Source: Pedobacter sp. MR2016-24 (GTDB lineage Bacteria > Bacteroidota > Bacteroidia > Sphingobacteriales > Sphingobacteriaceae). Taken from it: a DNA stretch of 64,000 bases. The notes under the pieces were generated by a model that did no database searches, was not told the DNA's origin, and saw only the letters and a program-made list of their open reading frames with translations. Both the position numbers and the translations under genes were made by a program. Location: contig NZ_JAPIVO010000006.1 of the NCBI RefSeq assembly GCF_026239655.1, positions 1 to 64,000 of the forward strand, given 5' to 3'. Below, piece by piece: positions 24,408 through 33,007 of this stretch (within the stretch, counting starts at the first letter, position 1; every line of letters begins with the position of its first letter).

Positions 24408-25811
24408 ATGGAAGAGGAATTTTACTTTGATTTTGGAGATGATGCGCAACGTTCGGTAGAGCGTTACGAAGAGATGATAAGGAACGAGGATCAGTATTTT
24501 TTTGATGCCCAGGCTTTTGAAAACATCATCGATTACTATATTGAAAAAAGTGACCCGGTAAAGGCACTTCAGGTGATAGAATATGCGCTGAATCAGCATC
24601 CGTATGCTGCGGTATTTCTAATCAAACAAGCACAGCTGTTTTTTATTACAGACCAGATCGACAAGGCATTTTTCGCCCTGCAAAAGGCAGAACTGCTGGA
24701 AGCGTCGGAAGCTGAAATATATATCCTGCGTGGTAATATATATAACAGTCTGGAGCGTTACGGAGAGGCACTTGATAATTTTCAGAAGGCATTAGGTCTT
24801 GCTGAGACTACTGATGAGATCCTTTTGCAGATTGCCTATGTTTATCAGAATATGCTGGATTACGAAAAAGCAATCAAGTATATTAAACTGAGTCTTGAGC
24901 AGAATATGGAAAATAAGGACGGCTTATATGAGCTGGCTTTTTGTTATGATATTTTAGATAAACAGGAGGAAAGTATCCAGTTTTATATGGAATACATAGA
25001 TAACGATCCTTATTCTTATGCCGCATGGTATAACCTGGCAAACTCTTACCATAAACTTGATCTTTTTGAAAAGGCGATTGATGCCTATGACTATGCCATA
25101 CTGATTAAAGATAATTTTGCATCTGCATATTATAATAAAGGTAATGCCCTGGTACAGCTGGACCGTTATGCGGAAGCCATAGAGGTTTATAAGCAGACCT
25201 GGGAATATGAACAGCCAAATGCTGATACTTATTGCGCAATAGGGGAGTGTTATGAAAAACTGGAGCAGATGGATGAAGCCAGGGCTTATTATAAAAAATC
25301 TGTAAAGATGGACAATAAGCTGGCTGATGCCTGGTTTGGGATTGGTGTAACGCTTAATTTTGAAGAACGTTATTTTGAATCGCTGCATTTTTATAAAAAA
25401 GCAATAGAGCTGGATGAAGAAAACCCTGATTTCTGGTTTGCTATGGCAGATGCCTATTATAAACTTGGTCAGATTGAACAATCCGTAGAGGCTTATTATA
25501 AGGTGTTGGATTACAATCCGCTCGATATTGAGGCATGGCTGGACTTCTCTACAGTGCTCTATGAGCAGAACAGGTTACAAGAAGCTGCGGAAACGATTTC
25601 TGATGGGATTAAAAATAATCCTGATGCCGCTGAATTGTATTATAGAATGGTTGCTTACCTGTTTGCACTTGGTCAGAATAATGAGGCTATTGCCTATCTG
25701 GAGACTGCTTTAGTGACCGATCCGGAGAAACATTATATATTATTTGAATATTTGCCGCAGTTACAAGATAACAGTGCGATTATCAACGTCATCAACAGAT
25801 ACATTAAATAA
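24408..25811 (+). CDS. Tetratricopeptide repeat protein
   Basis: The 467-residue product is built almost wholly of about eleven TPR units from residue 35 to the end, with repeated patterns such as GNIYNSLERYGEALDNFQKA, YNLANSYHKLDLFEKAIDAY and YNKGNALVQLDRYAEAIEVY. There is no signal peptide or membrane segment; the N terminus is very acidic. TPR arrays are protein-interaction scaffolds, and this one resembles conserved cytosolic Bacteroidota proteins of unknown function. It is monocistronic, followed by its own terminator. Confidence 0.9.
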   Translation: MEEEFYFDFGDDAQRSVERYEEMIRNEDQYFFDAQAFENIIDYYIEKSDPVKALQVIEYALNQHPYAAVFLIKQAQLFFITDQIDKAFFALQKAELLEASEAEIYILRGNIYNSLERYGEALDNFQKALGLAETTDEILLQIAYVYQNMLDYEKAIKYIKLSLEQNMENKDGLYELAFCYDILDKQEESIQFYMEYIDNDPYSYAAWYNLANSYHKLDLFEKAIDAYDYAILIKDNFASAYYNKGNALVQLDRYAEAIEVYKQTWEYEQPNADTYCAIGECYEKLEQMDEARAYYKKSVKMDNKLADAWFGIGVTLNFEERYFESLHFYKKAIELDEENPDFWFAMADAYYKLGQIEQSVEAYYKVLDYNPLDIEAWLDFSTVLYEQNRLQEAAETISDGIKNNPDAAELYYRMVAYLFALGQNNEAIAYLETALVTDPEKHYILFEYLPQLQDNSAIINVINRYIK

Positions 25812-25822
25812 ATAGGTTTATT

Positions 25823-25855
25823 CTAATTTTTTAGAAAATTAGGCTTATTTTTTTT
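25823..25855 (+). terminator. Terminator of the TPR gene
   Basis: CTAATTTT (25823-25830) and AAAATTAG (25835-25842) form an A/T-rich stem with a TTAG loop, followed by GC and a long T run (25845-25855). Confidence 0.75.
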
Positions 25856-25871
25856 CACCTTTGCAGCAGAT

Positions 25872-26639
25872 ATGAATTACCCATTAAATAATATTCCGGA
25901 ACGTCCAGTTAAACCACGCCAGAGCGGCATAACAATGGTGATGGACAAAGGCCTCAGTTTGAGACAGACAGAAGATTTTATAGATGTTGCAGGTGTCCAT
26001 TCGGACATTGTAAAATTAGGTTGGGCCACTTCTTTTGTCACGCCTAAATTAAAAGAAAAACTGGCTATCTATCGCAGTGCAGGTATTCCTACTTATTTTG
26101 GTGGTACACTTTTCGAAGCTTTTATTATCCGTAACCAGTTTGAGGACTACATTCGTGTACTGGAACAATTTGGTATGGAATACTGTGAAGTTTCAGATGG
26201 ATCCATTGAAATAGAGCATGATTTAAAATGTGAATACATTCATAAATTGGCTAAACATGTTACCGTAATTTCTGAAGTGGGTTCTAAGGATGCCACTAAG
26301 ATCTTTGCTCCTTATAAGTGGATTAAACTGATGAATGCAGAAATAGAAGCTGGTTCATGGAAGGTAATTGCAGAAGCAAGAGAAGGTGGTAATGTAGGTA
26401 TTTACAGAGGATCCGGTGAAGTTAGAGAAGGTCTTGTAGATGAGATCCTTACACAGATCCCACAGGAAACTATCATCTGGGAAGCGCCGCAAAAGGAACA
26501 GCAAGTATGGTTTATTAAATTAATCGGTACGAATGTAAACCTTGGAAATATCGCTCCGGCAGAAGTGATTCCATTGGAAACTATCCGTTTAGGTTTAAGA
26601 GGTGATACCTTTGATTACTTTCTTAATTCAGGTAAATAA
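25872..26639 (+). CDS. ComA-family protein, phosphosulfolactate synthase-like
   Basis: The 255-residue protein matches the ComA TIM-barrel family, which adds sulfite to phosphoenolpyruvate to give phosphosulfolactate, the first step of coenzyme M synthesis in methanogens. Family-like segments are TMVMDKGLSL at about 21-30, VKLGWATSF, GTLFEAF, CEVSDGSIEI, VISEVGSKD, EAREGGNVGIYRGSGEVRE and IWEAPQKEQQVWFI. Coenzyme M is not expected here; Bacteroidota homologues might feed sulfolactate or the cysteate used for sulfonolipids, but that is inference. The gene directly precedes aroE, with 66 bases between. Confidence 0.85.
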   Translation: MNYPLNNIPERPVKPRQSGITMVMDKGLSLRQTEDFIDVAGVHSDIVKLGWATSFVTPKLKEKLAIYRSAGIPTYFGGTLFEAFIIRNQFEDYIRVLEQFGMEYCEVSDGSIEIEHDLKCEYIHKLAKHVTVISEVGSKDATKIFAPYKWIKLMNAEIEAGSWKVIAEAREGGNVGIYRGSGEVREGLVDEILTQIPQETIIWEAPQKEQQVWFIKLIGTNVNLGNIAPAEVIPLETIRLGLRGDTFDYFLNSGK

Positions 26640-26705
26640 TTTCACAATACTGATTGCCTCCCGGATTACAGCCTGTTGGTAATCAGTGTTCGTAACTATC
26701 ATAAA

Positions 26706-27449
26706 ATGAGAACATTTGGGTTGATTGGATATCCTTTGGCGCACTCTTTTTCAAAAAAATACTTTACTGAACAATTTGAGAGAGAGCAGGAGGATAATTG
26801 TCGCTATGAACTTTTTCCTTTGGAACATGTGGATGAGATTACCAGTTTAATTCTCTCTGATCAGTCTTTGCGTGGTCTTAATGTTACCATTCCTCATAAA
26901 GTCAGCGTACTTCCATACCTAAATGAAATGGATGATGCCGCAGAAAAAATAGGTGCAGTTAACTGTATTGCTGTCACCAGAAATGGTGCTGAAATTAGTC
27001 TCAAAGGTTATAATACAGATGCGTACGGATTTGAAGAATCATTAAAACCTTTTTTGAAGGATTACCATACCAAAGCACTGGTGCTGGGTGATGGCGGTGC
27101 GGCCAGAGCTGTAAAATACGTGCTTAATAAACTGGGCATTTGTTACCAGTCGGTTGTAAGAACACCGATAGCAGGTGCTATATTATATGATGATCTTACA
27201 GAAGAAATGGTGAGAACGCACAAAGTCATCATTAACACAACTCCGCTGGGAACCTTTCCTCAGGTTGATGCCTCACCAGCTATTCCATATCAATACTTAA
27301 CAGGTCAGCATCTTGCCTACGATCTTGTATATAATCCCGAAGAGACGCAGTTTTTACAAAAGGCAAAAACACAAGGTGCAATGGTCAAAAACGGGTTGGA
27401 AATGTTACATCTTCAGGCAGACAGATCCTGGCACATCTGGAATTCCTGA
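26706..27449 (+). CDS. aroE: Shikimate dehydrogenase
   Basis: AroE reduces 3-dehydroshikimate to shikimate with NADPH, in the pathway that supplies chorismate for trpE and mqn genes in this window. The 247-residue product has IGYPLAHSFSKKYF at the N terminus, the shikimate-site NVTIPHKV (about 60-67, catalytic Lys), GAVNCI, NTDAYGF, and the nucleotide loop VLGDGGAARAVKYVL at about 124-138, and ends with KNGLEMLHLQ. The start is ATG 26706, placing IGYPLAHS at the usual distance; an in-frame TTG at 26676 would add a non-conserved extension. Confidence 0.95.
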   Translation: MRTFGLIGYPLAHSFSKKYFTEQFEREQEDNCRYELFPLEHVDEITSLILSDQSLRGLNVTIPHKVSVLPYLNEMDDAAEKIGAVNCIAVTRNGAEISLKGYNTDAYGFEESLKPFLKDYHTKALVLGDGGAARAVKYVLNKLGICYQSVVRTPIAGAILYDDLTEEMVRTHKVIINTTPLGTFPQVDASPAIPYQYLTGQHLAYDLVYNPEETQFLQKAKTQGAMVKNGLEMLHLQADRSWHIWNS

Positions 27450-27450
27450 T

Positions 27451-28041
27451 ATGAAAGGCCTTTATTTCAGCTGTTTCAGTTTTCTGCTGCTCTTATGTGC
27501 CGCATGTACCAGTAGTCCCGATTATTCACCAAAGCCTAAAGGCTATTTTAATATTAAATTTCCTGAAAAAGAGTATCAGCATTATGATACGGGATGTCCA
27601 TTCACTTTCGACTACCCAAAATATGCCCATATTGAGGCAGATCAGGAGAAAGATGCTGGTGATTGCTGGAATAATATGAGTTTCCCCCAGTTCAATGCAA
27701 GGCTTCATCTCACTTATTATGGGGTGATTTCCAATAAAGAATATGCCGGACTGGTGGAAGATGCCAGAACGCTGGCATTTAAACATACCGTAAAAGCAAA
27801 TGCTATTGATCAGAAACTGATCAATTACCCGGAAAAGAAGGTATATGGTGTATACTATGCTATTGAAGGAAATACCGCTTCATCTGTACAATTCTTTTTA
27901 ACCGATAGTGCCAAACATTATTTCAGAGGCGCGTTATATTTTAACGAGCGACCGCAATACGATTCTATTGCGCCCGTTGTCAGTTTTATAAAAAAAGATA
28001 TTGATCGTATGATTGACTCTTTCAAGTGGAAAAACAACTAA
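27451..28041 (+). CDS. gldD: Gliding-motility/T9SS-associated lipoprotein GldD
   Basis: The 196-residue product has a lipoprotein signal ending LLCAACTSS (lipid-attachment Cys about residue 16). It then shows YSPKPKGYFNIKFPEKEY, PFTFDYPKYA, CWNNMSFPQFNARLHLTYYG and a C-terminal LYFNERPQYDSIAPVVSFIK, all matching the GldD family. GldD is required for gliding in Flavobacterium and is linked to type IX secretion, although its exact role is unresolved, and homologues occur in non-gliding members. ATG 27451 begins one base after the aroE stop, so the two genes are co-transcribed. Confidence 0.88.
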   Translation: MKGLYFSCFSFLLLLCAACTSSPDYSPKPKGYFNIKFPEKEYQHYDTGCPFTFDYPKYAHIEADQEKDAGDCWNNMSFPQFNARLHLTYYGVISNKEYAGLVEDARTLAFKHTVKANAIDQKLINYPEKKVYGVYYAIEGNTASSVQFFLTDSAKHYFRGALYFNERPQYDSIAPVVSFIKKDIDRMIDSFKWKNN

Positions 28042-28051
28042 TAAGATTGCT

Positions 28052-28690
28052 ATGATAACAATTCAACAGTTTACTTTTAATCCTTACCAGGAAAATACCT
28101 ATGTTTTATCCGATGAGTCGGGCGCATGTGTGATCATAGATCCTGGAATGTATGATGGGCAAGAACAAAATGCCTTCGTGAACAAAATCAAGGAGGCAGG
28201 TTTAAAGCCTGTGTTGCTGTTAAATACCCATTGTCATATTGACCATGTTTTTGGGAATAAGTTTGTATTTGATAACTGGGGATTGAAGCCGCAATTTCAT
28301 AAAGGTGAACTTTTTGTCTTGCAGTCGGTTCCTGGTTATGCCCCGCAAATGGGTCTGAATTATGAAATGTCTCCTGAGCCTGAAGTTTATCTGGAGGAGA
28401 CAGGCACCGTTACTTTTGGGAATAGCACACTGGAGCTGATTTTTGCACCCGGACATTCACCTGCTCATTTATGTTTTTATGCTAAAGAAGATGGTTTCCT
28501 GATTGGGGGAGATGTTTTGTTCCGCAACAGTATTGGCCGTACAGACCTGCCGGGTGGAAATCATCAGCAGTTATTAAACAATATCAGGGAGAAATTATTT
28601 GTGCTGCCCGCAGATGTAGTTGTGTATCCGGGTCATGGCCCATCTACAACTATCGGTTTTGAAAAGCAAAACAATCCTTTTTTAAATTAG
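28052..28690 (+). CDS. Metallo-beta-lactamase fold hydrolase, glyoxalase II-like
   Basis: A 212-residue MBL-fold hydrolase. Metal ligands are visible in NTHCHIDHVFGN (THxHxDH, about 63-74), in FAPGHSPAHLCFY (His, about 131) and in LIGGDVLF (Asp, about 153), with a last His in VYPGHGPST. The family includes hydroxyacylglutathione hydrolases and related thioesterases; Bacteroidota use other thiols, so the true substrate is open. ATG 28052 is chosen over ATG 28013, which overlaps gldD. It is part of the aroE-gldD string. Confidence 0.9.
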   Translation: MITIQQFTFNPYQENTYVLSDESGACVIIDPGMYDGQEQNAFVNKIKEAGLKPVLLLNTHCHIDHVFGNKFVFDNWGLKPQFHKGELFVLQSVPGYAPQMGLNYEMSPEPEVYLEETGTVTFGNSTLELIFAPGHSPAHLCFYAKEDGFLIGGDVLFRNSIGRTDLPGGNHQQLLNNIREKLFVLPADVVVYPGHGPSTTIGFEKQNNPFLN

Positions 28691-28721
28691 TACCTGTATA
28701 TTTGAAAAAACCACCAAGCTT

Positions 28722-29954
28722 TTGAACACAGCCCTATATATTGCACGCAGGTATCTTTTTGCTAAAAAGTCTACCAATGCCATCAACATCATTTCTACCA
28801 TTTCGGTACTTGGCGTATTTGTAGGCAGTGCCGCATTGATTATCATTTTATCAGTTTTCAATGGTTTCGAGGAGGTTGTGCTCAAAATGTTTAATACCAT
28901 TACACCGCATCTGATCATCGCTCCTGTAAAGGGGAAAACATTTGCTCCGAATACGGTTCAGTTCAGGCAGCTCAAAAATGACAGTGCGATCTATTCTTAT
29001 ACAGAGGTCTTATCAGAAAATGCGCTCTTAAGGTATAATGACAAGCAGTCGGTTGGATTGGTGAAAGGTGTAAGCAAATCCTATCTTAAAAACAAGAGTC
29101 TGGACAGCATTACGATACAAGGTAAATTTGTCATTGAGAACAGCAGCGGTGCAAATGCAGTAATCGGTTCGGCATTGCAGAGTTATCTGATGGTCAATAC
29201 CAATGATCCTTTTACACAGCTGCAGGTTTTTTCTCCAAAAAAGGGAATTACTTCGACATCTGTTAATCCTGCGGATGATTTCATGGATTTATATATTCCT
29301 GTGTCAGGCGTTTTTGAGGTGCAGCAGGATTTTGATAATATTGCTATTGTGCCACTCAGTTTTGCCAGGAAGCTTTTACAAGAAGAGGAGAAGATCTCCT
29401 CCATAGAGATTAACCTTCAGAAAGCTACAGATCCGGAAGCTTTTAAGGAGAAGGTGGAAAAATTGCTGGGAACAAATTTCTTAGTGAAGGACAGGATTGA
29501 ACAGAACAAGGCTTTGTACAATATATTGGGGACAGAGAAATGGGCAGTATATATCATTTTAACTTTTATACTGATCATTGCTATATTTAATATCATCGGT
29601 TCCCTGACCATGCTGGTAATTGATAAGTTAAAAGATATTGCCATTCTGACCAGCCTTGGTGCCGGTAAAAAACTGATCAGGAGGATTTTCCTGTTTGAAG
29701 GGATGATGATCACCATGACAGGCTGTATTGCCGGTCTTTTTGTCGGATTTCTCTTCTGCCTCGCGCAGCAGAAAATGGGACTGGTAAAGATGTCACAAGA
29801 GAATCTTTTAATGAGCAATGCCTATCCAATTGGGTTTAAATGGAGCGATTTTGTGTTAGTATTCATTACCGTCAGTATTTTCTCTTTTATGGCATCAGCT
29901 TTGTCATCTAATTTAAGCGTCAAGAACATTAATAATTTAAATCAAGATCTATAA
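28722..29954 (+). CDS. ABC transporter permease, LolC/LolE-like (FtsX family)
   Basis: The 410-residue protein has the LolC/E layout: one N-terminal membrane helix (about 22-45), a large periplasmic domain (about 46-270), and three C-terminal helices (about 275-300, 320-345 and 375-398). The start ALYIARRYLFAKKSTNAINI is typical. LolCDE extracts lipoproteins from the inner membrane for outer-membrane sorting. Translation seems to begin at a TTG (28722), because no ATG or GTG lies nearer the conserved start and a stop lies upstream. No LolD ATPase gene is adjacent. Confidence 0.9.
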   Translation: MNTALYIARRYLFAKKSTNAINIISTISVLGVFVGSAALIIILSVFNGFEEVVLKMFNTITPHLIIAPVKGKTFAPNTVQFRQLKNDSAIYSYTEVLSENALLRYNDKQSVGLVKGVSKSYLKNKSLDSITIQGKFVIENSSGANAVIGSALQSYLMVNTNDPFTQLQVFSPKKGITSTSVNPADDFMDLYIPVSGVFEVQQDFDNIAIVPLSFARKLLQEEEKISSIEINLQKATDPEAFKEKVEKLLGTNFLVKDRIEQNKALYNILGTEKWAVYIILTFILIIAIFNIIGSLTMLVIDKLKDIAILTSLGAGKKLIRRIFLFEGMMITMTGCIAGLFVGFLFCLAQQKMGLVKMSQENLLMSNAYPIGFKWSDFVLVFITVSIFSFMASALSSNLSVKNINNLNQDL

Positions 29955-29955
29955 C

Positions 29956-30336
29956 ATGAGTTCCTTTAAGCATACAACTTTATTTCTATTTGTACTTTCA
30001 GTTCTTTTTGTTGCCTGCAAAGGTAAATCTGCAGATGATCAAAAAAATAGCACGAAAGTTATCAAAGGATTATATAGTTACGGCCCGGAGATTAAATCCT
30101 TTACAGATTGTGAAGAAGGCAGGGAATACTGGGTTGCAGACAGTGCTAAAACTCTGGAACTTGCCTATAGCAAATTCAATTTTGAGAAACCATACGAGCC
30201 TGTTTATATTGAAGCTGAATGCCATCTCATTAAATCTGACAGCCTGAGCGTGTCGGCCGAATTTGACTCGACACTGGTGGTTACAAAATTGATTAAGATC
30301 ACTAAAGAAATTCCGGACGGGCCTTGTAATCAGTAG
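29956..30336 (+). CDS. Uncharacterised lipoprotein, NlpE-like fold possible
   Basis: A 126-residue product with a lipoprotein signal ending LFVACKGK (Cys about 21). The mature part contains KGLYSYGPEIKSFTDCEEGREYWVAD (here split across segments), which recalls the copper-resistance/NlpE-like beta domain with a conserved Cys, and YEPVYIEAECHL. It starts one base after the permease stop, so it is probably translated with it; it could be a cargo or accessory protein, but there is no direct evidence. It ends 6 bases before the convergent mqnD. Confidence 0.75.
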   Translation: MSSFKHTTLFLFVLSVLFVACKGKSADDQKNSTKVIKGLYSYGPEIKSFTDCEEGREYWVADSAKTLELAYSKFNFEKPYEPVYIEAECHLIKSDSLSVSAEFDSTLVVTKLIKITKEIPDGPCNQ

Positions 30337-30342
30337 CTTTAT

Positions 30343-31194
30343 TTATTTTGTGACGTAAAGATCTTTGGTTAATGCAGGGATAATTCCTTTTTCCTGAGCC
30401 ATTTCAAAGAGTATATCTATTGCTTTTCTTCCTTCAGTTCCCAGGTTAACAGAATATTTATTCACGTACAATTCTATGTGTTTGTACATGACCGCCTCTT
30501 CCATTTCCTGTGCGTGACCGGAAATGAAATCTATCCCTGATTTTGGATTTTCGAAGGCAAATTCAACCGATTTCCTGATCAGTCTGTTCACTTTCAGCTG
30601 AATATCATGATCAAGATTTCTGTTGATCACAATTCCTCCCAATGGGATGGCACAGCCTGTCAGTTCTTCCCAATAGCTGCCAAGATCTACAATTTTGTGT
30701 AAGCCTTTATCCTGATAGGTGAACCTGTTTTCATGAATAATCAGTCCCAGATCTATGCTTTCATTAAGCAGCTCATCTTGGATTGCTGAGAAAACCATTA
30801 CCTCTTTCTGCTGTAAATTGGGAAAAGCAATACCCAGTAAAAAATTTGCAGTAGTTAATTCCCCGGGAATGGCCACCCTGAGCGAGGAACTTTCTGCTTT
30901 CAATTGGGGACTATTGACTAATTCTTCGTTCTTACAAATCAATAATGGTCCAACACCAAAGCCCAATGCACTCCCGGCATCCAGTAGCGCATACTGGTCG
31001 GCCACATGTGCAAATGCATGAAAACTAAGCTTGGTAATATCCAGCTCTCCTCTGAGTGCTTTTTGATTTAATGTTTCCACATCATCAAAGAAGACGTCAA
31101 ATTCTAATCCTTCAGTATCGATTTTATGGTGAATAAGGGCATCAAAAATAAAAGTATCATTAGGGCAGGGAGAAAAGCCAAGAGAAAGTTTCAT
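30343..31194 (-). CDS. mqnD: 1,4-dihydroxy-6-naphthoate synthase (futalosine pathway)
   Basis: MqnD converts cyclic dehypoxanthine futalosine to 1,4-dihydroxy-6-naphthoate in menaquinone synthesis. The 283-residue protein has the periplasmic-binding-protein-like fold with SLGFSPCPNDTFIFDALIH at about 4-22, DVETLNQKAL, KLSFHAF, AIPGELTTANFLL, and GLIIHENRFTY (His), all family marks. It lies downstream of mqnB on the same strand with a 34-base gap, forming an mqnB-mqnD operon. Confidence 0.95.
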   Translation of the reverse strand: MKLSLGFSPCPNDTFIFDALIHHKIDTEGLEFDVFFDDVETLNQKALRGELDITKLSFHAFAHVADQYALLDAGSALGFGVGPLLICKNEELVNSPQLKAESSSLRVAIPGELTTANFLLGIAFPNLQQKEVMVFSAIQDELLNESIDLGLIIHENRFTYQDKGLHKIVDLGSYWEELTGCAIPLGGIVINRNLDHDIQLKVNRLIRKSVEFAFENPKSGIDFISGHAQEMEEAVMYKHIELYVNKYSVNLGTEGRKAIDILFEMAQEKGIIPALTKDLYVTK

Positions 31195-31228
31195 AAAGTA
31201 AATGTAAGCAGATAGAAAAAGGGATTGG

Positions 31229-31861
31229 TTAACTGTTTGTCAAAAATTCAATTGCCCAGTCGTTCAGATTTTTGAGGGCTAGGCCGATCTTCCAGCTGTC
31301 GCGGTTCCGTTCTTCTACATAATTGGAAATGCTGCGTACCTGTAAACAGTCAGTTCCGGTATGCGCACAGGCATAAAATACTGCTGCGCCTTCCATGCTT
31401 TCTGTGACAGGATGGAGACGGGCGACTATGCTCCGGATGCTTTGTTTGTTTCCGTGGACTTTATTGACAGTGATACCGTCTACTTTTCTTAAAGCCTGGA
31501 GCGATTCATCTGCGACTGAATTTATCGCCCTGTAAGTACTTTTTCCGAAACCTAGTGTTTCAATGGGGATAAACTCATCTTTGTCTTCTGCCCCTAATTC
31601 AGAAAACTGGTCGTTTGTAATCTGAAGTAATGTACCCAGAGGAACAGAATAGTCATAACAGCCTGCTATTCCAAAATTTACAACCAGCCGGTAGTTGTCA
31701 CTTAAATAACGGCCCAAGGCAAAAGCCGTCGCTGTCATGCCCACACCGGTAATTAATATATCAAACCGCTCCGTTTGTACAAAATCTTCTTCAGGAAGAC
31801 CGAAATAAGTATAGATTCCGGTTAACTCTGCTCTTGTTGCGGCTACAACCAATATCTTCAT
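31229..31861 (-). CDS. mqnB: Futalosine hydrolase
   Basis: MqnB releases hypoxanthine from futalosine to give dehypoxanthine futalosine. The 210-residue phosphorylase-superfamily protein has ITGVGMTATAFALGR at about 35-49, VNFGIAGCYDYSVPLG, and a conserved SMEGAAVFYACAHTG (about 154-168), with QVRSISNYVEERN near the end. The combination of this protein with MqnD makes the assignment firm. Other steps (mqnA, mqnC, mqnE) are not in the window. Confidence 0.93.
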   Translation of the reverse strand: MKILVVAATRAELTGIYTYFGLPEEDFVQTERFDILITGVGMTATAFALGRYLSDNYRLVVNFGIAGCYDYSVPLGTLLQITNDQFSELGAEDKDEFIPIETLGFGKSTYRAINSVADESLQALRKVDGITVNKVHGNKQSIRSIVARLHPVTESMEGAAVFYACAHTGTDCLQVRSISNYVEERNRDSWKIGLALKNLNDWAIEFLTNS

Positions 31862-31924
31862 CTAACGAAGTTAAACTTTCTACTTTAACCTTTCTGCGTA
31901 TATTTGTAATCTATATAATACAAT

Positions 31925-32335
31925 ATGATTTATATCACCCGTAAAGAATCTTTCAACGCTGCGCACAAACTGGCGCGTCCTGACTGGTCAGAGGATCATA
32001 ACCTTGAGGTTTATGGCAAATGCGCTAACCCTAACTGGCATGGTCATAATTATCAGCTGTTTGTTACCGTAAAAGGAGAAATCAACCCGGAGACAGGGTT
32101 TTTGGTCGACCTTAAATGGTTGAAGCACATCATCAATATACATATCATTGATAAGTTAGACCATAGAAACCTTAACCTTGATGTGGACTTTATGAAGGAT
32201 AAGCTGGCTTCCACAGAAAACCTGGCTGTGGCGGTATGGGAGCAACTGGTTCCTCATATCACTGCTGGTGGTGCAATTTTGCACAGCATTAAAATTTACG
32301 AAACCGAAAATAATTTTGTAGAATATTTCGGTTAA
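31925..32335 (+). CDS. 6-pyruvoyl-tetrahydropterin synthase family protein (PTPS/QueD)
   Basis: The 136-residue enzyme has the zinc histidines AAHKLA (His14) and WHGHNY (His39, His41), the catalytic cysteine in GKCANPN (about 32), DHRNLN and YETENN near the end. Spacing between Cys and HGH (CxxxxxHGH) and the GKC(A/N)NPN pattern resemble the eukaryotic PTPS used for tetrahydrobiopterin rather than the shorter QueD loop CxxxHGH. It acts on dihydroneopterin triphosphate, the product of FolE encoded 12 bases downstream. A TATATTTG box at 31899-31906 may be its promoter. The final product, biopterin or preQ0 precursor, is not settled. Confidence 0.88.
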   Translation: MIYITRKESFNAAHKLARPDWSEDHNLEVYGKCANPNWHGHNYQLFVTVKGEINPETGFLVDLKWLKHIINIHIIDKLDHRNLNLDVDFMKDKLASTENLAVAVWEQLVPHITAGGAILHSIKIYETENNFVEYFG

Positions 32336-32347
32336 TAAACGCTATAA

Positions 32348-32983
32348 ATGGATAATCATACACAAGATTCCTTTGAGGAGGAGAACGAAGGGTACCTTAA
32401 GATAGACCGGTACAACACGGTAAAAACAGATTTAATTTCAAGCCATTATGCAGATATATTAGGTCAGCTTGGCGAAGATCCTTCCCGTGAGGGTTTACTG
32501 AAAACTCCGGAACGCGTAGCAAAGTCATTACAGTATCTTACCCATGGTTATGATTTAAAGCCAGCGGAGATATTGAAGTCTGCCATGTTTAAAGAAGATT
32601 ATAGTCAGATGGTGGTGGTGAAGGACATTGAAGTGTATTCTATGTGCGAACACCATATGCTGCCATTTTTTGGGAAGGCACATATTGCCTACATCCCTAA
32701 TGGCCATATTGTGGGCTTAAGTAAGATTCCGCGCGTAGTGGATGCTTTTGCAAGAAGGCTACAAGTGCAGGAGCGCCTGACCAATGAAATACGCGATTGT
32801 ATCCAGGAAACATTAAACCCTGCCGGAGTTGCGGTAGTGATTGAGTGCCAGCATTTATGTATGGCTATGCGTGGCATCCAGAAGCAGAATTCTGTTACTA
32901 CAACATCTGCTTTTACAGGAGAATTTGCAAATGACAAAACAAGGGCAGAGTTTTTGCGATTAATTACTGCCAAACTACACTAG
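32348..32983 (+). CDS. folE: GTP cyclohydrolase I
   Basis: FolE turns GTP into 7,8-dihydroneopterin triphosphate, the entry to folate, biopterin and queuosine synthesis. The 211-residue product contains [11 protein letters not shown], the zinc site [19 protein letters not shown] (Cys about 100, His about 103), [20 protein letters not shown], and [17 protein letters not shown] with the second Cys. It is transcribed with the PTPS homologue, matching their sequential reactions. The N-terminal 30 residues are acidic and non-conserved. Confidence 0.96.
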   Translation: MDNHTQDSFEEENEGYLKIDRYNTVKTDLISSHYADILGQLGEDPSREGLLKTPERVAKSLQYLTHGYDLKPAEILKSAMFKEDYSQMVVVKDIEVYSMCEHHMLPFFGKAHIAYIPNGHIVGLSKIPRVVDAFARRLQVQERLTNEIRDCIQETLNPAGVAVVIECQHLCMAMRGIQKQNSVTTTSAFTGEFANDKTRAEFLRLITAKLH

Positions 32984-33007
32984 ATTAAGAACAACAGATA
33001 TTTATAA

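Noticed and set aside
27313-27450. Upstream extension of GldD into aroE
   Set aside because: The lipoprotein signal begins at ATG 27451, and the extension is an out-of-frame reading of aroE.
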